From: Herminiimonas sp.
GTDB lineage: Bacteria > Pseudomonadota > Gammaproteobacteria > Burkholderiales > Burkholderiaceae
Assembly (NCBI GenBank): GCA_014377155.1
Contig: JACMQD010000169.1
Location: forward strand, 1-11,508
Direction: 5' to 3'
DNA: 11,508 nucleotides
The number at the start of each line of letters is the position of its first letter. The first letter of the stretch is position 1. A program made the position numbers and the translations under genes. This document shows, in pieces, positions 6,767 through 11,508 of the stretch. The notes beneath the pieces are model-generated. The model did no database searches, was not told the DNA's origin, and saw nothing but the letters and a program-made list of their open reading frames with translations.

Positions 6767-8512
6767 ATGAGCAACACCTCCAATAGCACTCCGCCTCCGG
6801 CCGCGCCATCGAATTTCCTGCGTGCCGTCATCGACAACGATATCGCCACCGGCAAATATGCCGGCCGCACCGATTCGGGCAACTTGCCTCTGCCACTCGT
6901 CATTACCCGATTTCCGCCCGAGCCGAACGGCTATCTGCACATCGGCCACGCCAAGTCGATCTGCCTCAATTTTGGTTTGGCACGCGACTATCAGGGCGTC
7001 TGCCACATGCGCTTCGACGATACCAACCCTACCCGCGAAGAGCAGGAATATGTCGATACGATCCTTGACAGCGTCAAGTGGCTCGGCTTCGACTGGGAGC
7101 GTGACAATCGCAGCCATCTCTATTACGCCAGCGATTATTTCGACCAGTTATATGCGATGGCGGAATACCTGATTACGGCAGGTCACGCCTACGTCGATAG
7201 CCAATCGGCCGACGAAATGCAGGCCAATCGCGGCAATTTCGGCGAAGCCGGCAAGAATTCGCGCTTTCGCGAGCGCCCCGCTGCCGAATCGCTCGACCTG
7301 TTCCGGCGTATGAAGGCAGGCGAATTCAAGGATGGCGAGCACATCGTGCGAGCTCGCATCGACATGGCTTCGCCCAACATGAATCTGCGTGATCCGGCGA
7401 TCTACCGCATCCGTCATGCGCACCACCATCGCACGGGGGACCAGTGGTGCGTCTATCCGATGTACGACTACGCCCATCCGCTCGAAGACGCGATCGAAAA
7501 CATCACGCATTCGGTCTGCACGCTGGAGTTTCAGGATCATCGGCCGCTGTACGACTGGCTACTGGAAAAACTCAGCGACGGCGGCTTCTTCAAGAAACCG
7601 CTGCCGCATCAATACGAATTCGCCCGCCTCAACGTCACGTATGTCATTACCAGCAAACGCAAGCTGCGCCAACTGGTCGATGAAGGCATCGTCGACGGCT
7701 GGGACGATCCGCGCATGCCTACCATCGTCGGCATTCGCCGTCGTGGCTATACCCCCGAATCGATTCAGCTATTTTGCGACCGCACCGGCGTGACCAAGTC
7801 CGATGGCTGGATCGACATGGGCGTGCTCGAAGGCTGCCTGCGCGAAGACCTCGATCCGAAGGCGCCGCGCGCGACGGCTGTGTTGCGGCCGTTGAAACTG
7901 ATCATCGACAATTTTCCGGCTGGCGAGGCGGTCGAGTGCAGTGCACCGGTGCATCCGCATTTTCCGGAGCGCGGCGTGCGCATCTTCCCGATCAGCCGCG
8001 AATTGTGGATCGAGTCAGACGACTTCATGGAAGTACCGAGCAAAGGCTATTTCCGGTTATTTCCGGGTAATAAAGTACGGCTGCGCTATGGCTATGTCGT
8101 CGAATGCACAGGCTGCGACAAGGATGCAGAGGGCAACATCACGGCAGTGCACTGCACTTATTTCGACGATAGCAAGTCCGGTACCGAAGGCAGCGCCAAT
8201 TACAAAGTCAAGGGCAACATCCACTGGATCAGCGTGGCGCATGCGGTCGAGGCCGAGGTACGCCTGTACGATCGCTTGTTTACCGATCCGAATCCGGATG
8301 CCGGCGGCAAGGATTTCAAGCTGGCCCTGAACCCGGCGGCCAAGGAAGTCGTGCGCGCCTATCTGGAGCCGGGCTTGGCGGTTGCACGGCCTGATGACCG
8401 GTTCCAGTTCGAGCGGCACGGATACTTCGTGGCCGACCGCGTTGATTCGCGTGCGGACAGACTGGTGTTCAACCGCGCCGTGACCCTGAAAGACAGCTGG
8501 GTTGCGAAGTAA
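6767..8512 (+). CDS. glnS: Glutaminyl-tRNA synthetase
   Basis: A 581-residue class I aminoacyl-tRNA synthetase that charges tRNA-Gln with glutamine using ATP. The class I HIGH motif is intact in PPEPNGYLHIGHAKS (His58-His61). The second signature appears as ITSKRK (294-299), the GlnRS form of KMSKS; E. coli has VMSKRK, so Met is Thr here. Other GlnRS hallmarks are RFDDTNP, EGWDDPRMPT-like DGWDDPRMPTIVGIRRRGY, the anticodon-binding beta barrels from about residue 345 on (VKGNIHWIS, VEAEVRLYDRLF) and the C-terminal FQFERHGYFVAD. Length is slightly above the E. coli enzyme (about 554) because of a Ser/Pro-rich leader (MSNTSNSTPPPAAPS) typical of betaproteobacterial copies. The frame also opens with GTG at 6752 (adding MTRTY); I prefer ATG 6767 because the added residues are not family-like, but neither start has a strong ribosome site. 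A LysE-family gene follows 20 bases downstream and is probably co-transcribed. Confidence 0.98.
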   Translation: MSNTSNSTPPPAAPSNFLRAVIDNDIATGKYAGRTDSGNLPLPLVITRFPPEPNGYLHIGHAKSICLNFGLARDYQGVCHMRFDDTNPTREEQEYVDTILDSVKWLGFDWERDNRSHLYYASDYFDQLYAMAEYLITAGHAYVDSQSADEMQANRGNFGEAGKNSRFRERPAAESLDLFRRMKAGEFKDGEHIVRARIDMASPNMNLRDPAIYRIRHAHHHRTGDQWCVYPMYDYAHPLEDAIENITHSVCTLEFQDHRPLYDWLLEKLSDGGFFKKPLPHQYEFARLNVTYVITSKRKLRQLVDEGIVDGWDDPRMPTIVGIRRRGYTPESIQLFCDRTGVTKSDGWIDMGVLEGCLREDLDPKAPRATAVLRPLKLIIDNFPAGEAVECSAPVHPHFPERGVRIFPISRELWIESDDFMEVPSKGYFRLFPGNKVRLRYGYVVECTGCDKDAEGNITAVHCTYFDDSKSGTEGSANYKVKGNIHWISVAHAVEAEVRLYDRLFTDPNPDAGGKDFKLALNPAAKEVVRAYLEPGLAVARPDDRFQFERHGYFVADRVDSRADRLVFNRAVTLKDSWVAK

Positions 8513-8532
8513 CTGAGGATCGGAGACCAATC

Positions 8533-9180
8533 ATGCATTTGACCACCTGGATCACGTTTGTCTTCGCCGCCTGCATCATCGCGATTTCCCCCGGCTCCGG
8601 CGCCGTGCTGTCGATGTCGCACGGTCTTTCCTACGGTGTGCGCAAAACCACCGGCACCATCATCGGTCTGCAGGCAGGGCTGTTGCTGATTCTCGGTATT
8701 GCAGGCGCCGGGGTCGGCTCGATCTTGCTGGCGTCGGAACTGGCGTTCAATGTCGTCAAGATCATCGGTGCCTTGTATTTGATCTATCTTGGCTTGGCAC
8801 AATGGCGCGCCCGCACCGATGTCGCGCCGGCCACGGCCGCACAAACCTTCGTGTCGGACGCCGTGCCAAGCTGGCGCAAGCGGTTTCTGATCGGGTTTCT
8901 GACCAATGCCACCAATCCGAAAGGCATCATTTTTATGGTTGCCGTGCTGCCGCAGTTCATCACGCAAAGCGCGCCGCTTCTGCCGCAATTGCTGATCCTG
9001 GCGGCGACCATGTGCACCATCGACCTGATGGTGATGCACAGCTACGCATTTGCCGCGTCGTCGATGCAGCGCTTTTTCCGCGATGCCCGGGCCATGGCAA
9101 TCCAGAACCGATTTTTTGGCGGAATGTTGATGGCGGTCGGGGCAGCACTTTTTTTCGTAAAGCGCAACCCGGCTTCGTAG
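8533..9180 (+). CDS. LysE/RhtB family amino-acid exporter
   Basis: A 215-residue inner-membrane protein of the LysE/RhtB translocator family, which exports amino acids or related small metabolites. The family signature near the N-terminus reads AISPGSGAVLSMSHGLSYG (18-36), where many members have PGP. Hydrophobic segments lie at about 6-27, 41-65, 70-91, 117-140, 149-175 and 195-209, matching the six-segment layout. The conserved GFLTNATNPKGIIFM block (121-135) is clear. Start: GGAG lies seven bases before the ATG. It sits 20 bases after glnS with no terminator between, and the strong terminator at 9285-9313 follows, so glnS and this gene likely form one transcript. The substrate cannot be told from sequence. 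Confidence 0.93.
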   Translation: MHLTTWITFVFAACIIAISPGSGAVLSMSHGLSYGVRKTTGTIIGLQAGLLLILGIAGAGVGSILLASELAFNVVKIIGALYLIYLGLAQWRARTDVAPATAAQTFVSDAVPSWRKRFLIGFLTNATNPKGIIFMVAVLPQFITQSAPLLPQLLILAATMCTIDLMVMHSYAFAASSMQRFFRDARAMAIQNRFFGGMLMAVGAALFFVKRNPAS

Positions 9181-9284
9181 AGACCGTGACCATGCGGTGA
9201 AAGCCGCCTATATCAATGTCATCGCCGCGTAGCATTACCGTTTTATGATGACGGCTCATTACCTCCGAGTACCAAGAGTTTTTG

Positions 9285-9313
9285 CCCGCCCTCGCAAGAG
9301 AGGCGGGTTTTTT
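9285..9313 (+). terminator. Intrinsic terminator after the LysE-family gene
   Basis: CCCGCC (9285-9290) pairs with GGCGGG (9302-9307). The stem continues with CTC/GAG around a GCAA tetraloop, with one bulged A. Six T follow (9308-9313). It lies about 105 bases past the stop at 9180 and would end the glnS-LysE transcript. Confidence 0.88.
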
Positions 9314-9379
9314 ATGCAGCATTATGTTGAAAACGGAACAATTACTAAGTTCGATACCGCACAGACACCACCCCCTTCA

Positions 9380-9404
9380 GATCCTATGATCAGGCCGTAG
9401 GATC
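9380..9404 (+). other. Hairpin between two terminators
   Basis: GATCCTA (9380-9386) pairs perfectly with TAGGATC (9398-9404) around an 11-base loop. No T-run follows. It stands 23 bases ahead of the second terminator stem. Together they could form the two-stem body of a small RNA, or a leader that ends early. Confidence 0.4.
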
Positions 9405-9427
9405 AGTCATCTCTCCCCTGAGATCTT

Positions 9428-9455
9428 CCCGCGCTCCCGTAGCGCGGGTCTTTTT
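9428..9455 (+). terminator. Second intrinsic terminator
   Basis: CCCGCGCT (9428-9435) pairs without mismatch with AGCGCGGG (9441-9448) around a five-base loop, followed by TCTTTTT. This is stronger than the first terminator and about 115 bases beyond it. No gene ends between the two, so it is either a back-up or the 3' end of an unannotated short transcript. Confidence 0.88.
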
Positions 9456-9524
9456 CCAGTTACGTAATCAAGTGCCTTTTGGTAATGTGACGACCCGTGC
9501 CTAGCGTATGTCCGCATGTGACGC

Positions 9525-9565
9525 AACTTCGGACGATTCCGCATAAACCCCATCCGAAAGTTTTT
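9525..9565 (+). promoter_or_regulatory. Hairpin overlapping the ribosome-site region of the DUF3096 gene
   Basis: TTCGGA (9528-9533) pairs with TCCGAA (9553-9558). Past a bulged A the stem can extend with AAC (9525-9527) to GTT (9560-9562). The right arm covers GAAAG (9556-9560), the only purine-rich Shine-Dalgarno candidate for the ATG at 9568. Five T follow, so the element has the outline of a terminator or attenuator too, though its 19-base loop is large. Confidence 0.35.
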
Positions 9566-9567
9566 CT

Positions 9568-9720
9568 ATGAATCTGCATTTGAGTCTTGCTCCTCTGATA
9601 TCACTGGTTGCCGGAATTCTGATTCTGGTCATGCCGCGCCTGCTCAATTTCATTGTCGCCATTTATCTGATCATCATTGGCTTGATTGGATTGTTTGGTA
9701 GCGGAAATCTGTTTCGATGA
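9568..9720 (+). CDS. DUF3096 family small membrane protein
   Basis: A 50-residue protein beginning MNLHLSLAPLISLVAG. Two hydrophobic stretches make up nearly all of it: about 8-21 (PLISLVAGILILV) and 28-43 (NFIVAIYLIIIGLIGLFG), joined by MPRLL. The arrangement and the segments LAPL.S..AGILIL.MPRLLN and IVAIYLI.IGL.GL match the short DUF3096 family as I know it. Members are two-helix inner-membrane proteins of unknown function. The frame has only a weak ribosome site (GAAAG, seven bases ahead) that lies in a possible hairpin. It is followed after 51 bases by the AsmA-family gene on the same strand, so the two may be co-transcribed. The real function is not established. Confidence 0.85.
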   Translation: MNLHLSLAPLISLVAGILILVMPRLLNFIVAIYLIIIGLIGLFGSGNLFR

Positions 9721-9759
9721 GAGGCAACCTGCCACGGATCGCTTTTGCCAGCCCATGTT

Positions 9760-9763
9760 AGGA
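9760..9763 (+). promoter_or_regulatory. Ribosome binding site setting the AsmA-family start
   Basis: AGGA is eight bases before the ATG at 9772. A second in-frame ATG at 9778 would be 14 bases away, too far for normal initiation. An out-of-frame ATG at 9764 directly abuts the site and is not usable. Confidence 0.6.
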
Positions 9764-9771
9764 ATGTTGCA

Positions 9772-11508
9772 ATGACAATGTCACGTAGCCGAAAGATTTG
9801 GACCTGGAGCGGGCTCGGCTTGCTGGCTGTGTTGGTCATCGCAGTAGCGCTGTTATTGACGTTCGACTGGAACCGGGCGAAGCCGTGGCTCAATAGTCGG
9901 GTAAGCGCAGCGACTGGACGGGTTTTCACAATCAATGGCAACCTCTCGCTTACGTGGGAAAAAGAGTCCGTTCCAGAATCCGGCTGGCGCAGCTGGCTAC
10001 CCTGGCCCCATCTGATCGCGCAGGAAATCACCATTGGCAATCCGGAATGGGCCAAGGCTGCAGCCAACACGGTCGAGCTCAAGCAGGTCGCGTTTTCGGT
10101 CAACCCGCTTGCGCTGCTGGATAAGCGGATCGTCATTCCGAGCCTTCGATTCGATTCGCCGTCAGTCACGCTGGAACGTGCCAAGGATGGCAAGAACAAC
10201 TGGTATTTTAAATCGGGCGAGTCGCCTTCGGAATGGAAACTCGAACTACAGCAATTGGTGCTCACGAAAGGCAACGTGCGCATTGTCGATGCCATCAAAC
10301 GCGCCGATATCATGGCCGTGGTCGATACCCTGCCACAGGACGCGGTGTACGGCGTCGGCTGGACCATGAGCGGCACATTCAATGGCCAGAAGCTTACCGG
10401 CGACGGCAAGGCCGGTGCGGTACTGTCGCTGCAGACGCAGTCGGCACCCTACCCGATCGAGGCATCGGTACGAATTGGCAAGACCAGTGGCAGTGTCAAA
10501 GGCACGCTTACCAAACCGCGCGACCTTGCCGCGCTCGACATGCAGCTCAAACTCGCAGGTGCCAGCATGGCCCACCTCTACCCATTGACAGGACTGGTAT
10601 TGCCCGAGACGCCGCCCTATTCCACCAATGGTCATTTAGTGGGCACGCTCAATGCCAAGGGCGGCGACTGGTTGTACGAGAAATTCAGCGGCAAGGTCGG
10701 TGCGAGCGATATCGGCGGAACGCTCGAATATCAATCGAAGGAACCGCGTCCGCTTTTAAAAGGTACCGTGACCTCGAAAGTCTTGCAATTCGATGACCTG
10801 GCACCTCTGATCGGCGCTGATTCGACTGCAAGTAAAGCCAAGCGTGATGCGGTGGAAGCTACGCCAAGCGGCAAGGTGCTGCCAGCCGAGCCGTTCAAGA
10901 CTGAGCGCTGGTCCAGTATCGATGCAGATGTCAAATTTACCGGTCAGCGCATCATCCGTGACAAGGACCTGCCGATCGACAACCTCAGTACAAATTTACG
11001 CTTGCAGGACGGCGTGCTTTCGCTCAAGCCGCTCAACTTCGGTGTCGCCGGCGGCACATTCAATTCCGACATCACACTCGATGGCCGCAACAAGATCATC
11101 AAGGCGCAATTGAAGATTGCCGCACGCCACCTGAAACTCAAGCAACTGTTTCCGGCATTCCAGCCCATGCAGGCCAGCCTCGGCGAAGTCAATGGCGATG
11201 CATCGCTGTCGGCGACCGGCAACTCTATCGCCTCCATGCTTGGTTCGTCCAATGGCGAAGTCAAAGCCCTCATCAACGACGGCACCATTAGCAAGCTGCT
11301 GCTCGAACAGATCGGACTCAACATCGGTAACGTGGTATTGAGCAAGATCTTCGGTGACAAGCAGGTGAAACTGCATTGCCTGGCAAGCGATTTTGCCGTA
11401 ACCAACGGTTTGATGCAGGCGCGCAGCTTCGTCGTCGATACCGATGAGGCCATCCTGACACTTACCGGTCAGATTAATCTGGCGCAAGAACAATTAGCCC
11501 TGACGATC
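9772..11508 (+). CDS. AsmA family protein (3' end cut by window)
   Basis: The frame is open for 579 codons to the last base, without a stop. The N-terminus is a short basic stretch (MTMSRSRK) and a membrane anchor (about 9-31), with the rest in the periplasm. The AsmA N-terminal pattern follows: FDWNRAKPWLNSRVSAATGR, FTINGNLSLTW, then WLPWPHLIAQEITIGNPEW and VNPLALLDKRIVIPSL. The C-terminal AsmA_2-like part begins near residue 465 with GEVNGDASLSATGNSIASML, then GSSNGEVKALINDGTISKLL and a late DFAVTNGLMQARSF with VDTDEAILTLTGQINL. Large AsmA-like proteins form periplasm-spanning beta-groove bridges implicated in lipid transport to the outer membrane. This copy, of the shorter YhjG-like sort, is likely to end about 60-120 codons past the edge. 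The residue run at 344-366 (SKAKRDAVEATPSGK) looks like a flexible insert. It follows DUF3096 by 51 bases. Confidence 0.93.
   Translation, partial: MTMSRSRKIWTWSGLGLLAVLVIAVALLLTFDWNRAKPWLNSRVSAATGRVFTINGNLSLTWEKESVPESGWRSWLPWPHLIAQEITIGNPEWAKAAANTVELKQVAFSVNPLALLDKRIVIPSLRFDSPSVTLERAKDGKNNWYFKSGESPSEWKLELQQLVLTKGNVRIVDAIKRADIMAVVDTLPQDAVYGVGWTMSGTFNGQKLTGDGKAGAVLSLQTQSAPYPIEASVRIGKTSGSVKGTLTKPRDLAALDMQLKLAGASMAHLYPLTGLVLPETPPYSTNGHLVGTLNAKGGDWLYEKFSGKVGASDIGGTLEYQSKEPRPLLKGTVTSKVLQFDDLAPLIGADSTASKAKRDAVEATPSGKVLPAEPFKTERWSSIDADVKFTGQRIIRDKDLPIDNLSTNLRLQDGVLSLKPLNFGVAGGTFNSDITLDGRNKIIKAQLKIAARHLKLKQLFPAFQPMQASLGEVNGDASLSATGNSIASMLGSSNGEVKALINDGTISKLLLEQIGLNIGNVVLSKIFGDKQVKLHCLASDFAVTNGLMQARSFVVDTDEAILTLTGQINLAQEQLALTI

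Larger units (their letters stand above)
9181..9567. other. 387-base structured non-coding region
   Basis: No open frame here has coding character. The stretch contains two intrinsic terminators (9285-9313 and 9428-9455), a 7-bp hairpin between them (9380-9404), and an upstream-of-start hairpin (9525-9565) before the DUF3096 gene. The part at 9181-9284 shows nothing recognisable. TTGAAA (9327-9332) is a possible -35, with only a weak -10 (TTCGAT, 9350-9355) at 17 bases. A short RNA gene between the terminators is conceivable but unproven. Confidence 0.5.

Noticed and set aside
8359..9039. Minus-strand frame of 226 codons opposite the glnS end and the LysE-family gene
   Set aside because: The plus-strand reading has GlnRS and LysE motifs throughout. 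The minus product is Gln/Arg/Gly-rich shadow sequence.
9663..10409. Minus-strand frame of 248 codons opposite the DUF3096 and AsmA-like genes
   Set aside because: Ser/Thr-rich product without recognisable domain. The opposite strand carries two recognised families with a good ribosome site for the second.
10233..10796. Plus-strand frame of 187 codons inside the AsmA-family region
   Set aside because: It is out of frame with the continuous AsmA-like reading and is Arg-rich without any motif. The AsmA frame is open from 9772 to the end of the window.

Overview
This is a chromosomal stretch of about 58% G+C that looks like a betaproteobacterium of the order Burkholderiales, possibly Oxalobacteraceae. 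The clues are the GlnRS of the beta/gammaproteobacterial type, the DUF3096 and AsmA-like proteins, codon use rich in G/C third positions, and an orphan Liv-type binding protein. The taxonomic placement is inference from protein character, not a database match.

Layout. Bases 1-1491 (+) hold the 3' part of a gamma-glutamyltransferase-like Ntn hydrolase gene cut by the window edge. It converges on a long gene on the minus strand (1658-3592) for a LOV-GGDEF-EAL signalling protein. Divergent from that gene is a small plus-strand gene (3790-4056) for an 88-residue protein with a ribbon-helix-helix-like C-terminus. A gene-poor stretch (4057-4350) follows. Two minus-strand genes for exported proteins come next: a Liv-type periplasmic binding protein (4351-5562), preceded by a DUF1223 thioredoxin-like protein (5675-6457). 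A divergent intergenic region (6458-6766) separates these from glnS (6767-8512) and a LysE/RhtB-family exporter gene 20 bases downstream (8533-9180). A 387-base non-coding stretch (9181-9567) carries two intrinsic terminators and two further hairpins. It is followed by a 50-codon DUF3096 membrane-protein gene (9568-9720) and an AsmA-family gene (9772 onward) that runs off the window end.

How the genes work together. Most are independent single-gene or two-gene units: translation (glnS), export (LysE family), envelope (AsmA, DUF3096, DUF1223), solute capture (LivJ-like) and peptide/amide hydrolysis (GGT-like). The regulatory element of note is the LOV-GGDEF-EAL protein. It keeps the flavin-reactive cysteine and most c-di-GMP phosphodiesterase residues, but has lost the first metal-binding aspartate of the cyclase domain, so it is probably a blue-light-controlled c-di-GMP hydrolase rather than a synthase.

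I see no phage, transposon, CRISPR, tRNA or rRNA sequence and no convincing new multi-gene system. The parts most worth a second look are the LOV-GGDEF-EAL active-site substitutions, the structured 9285-9565 region, the small RHH-like protein and the non-canonical GGT pocket.
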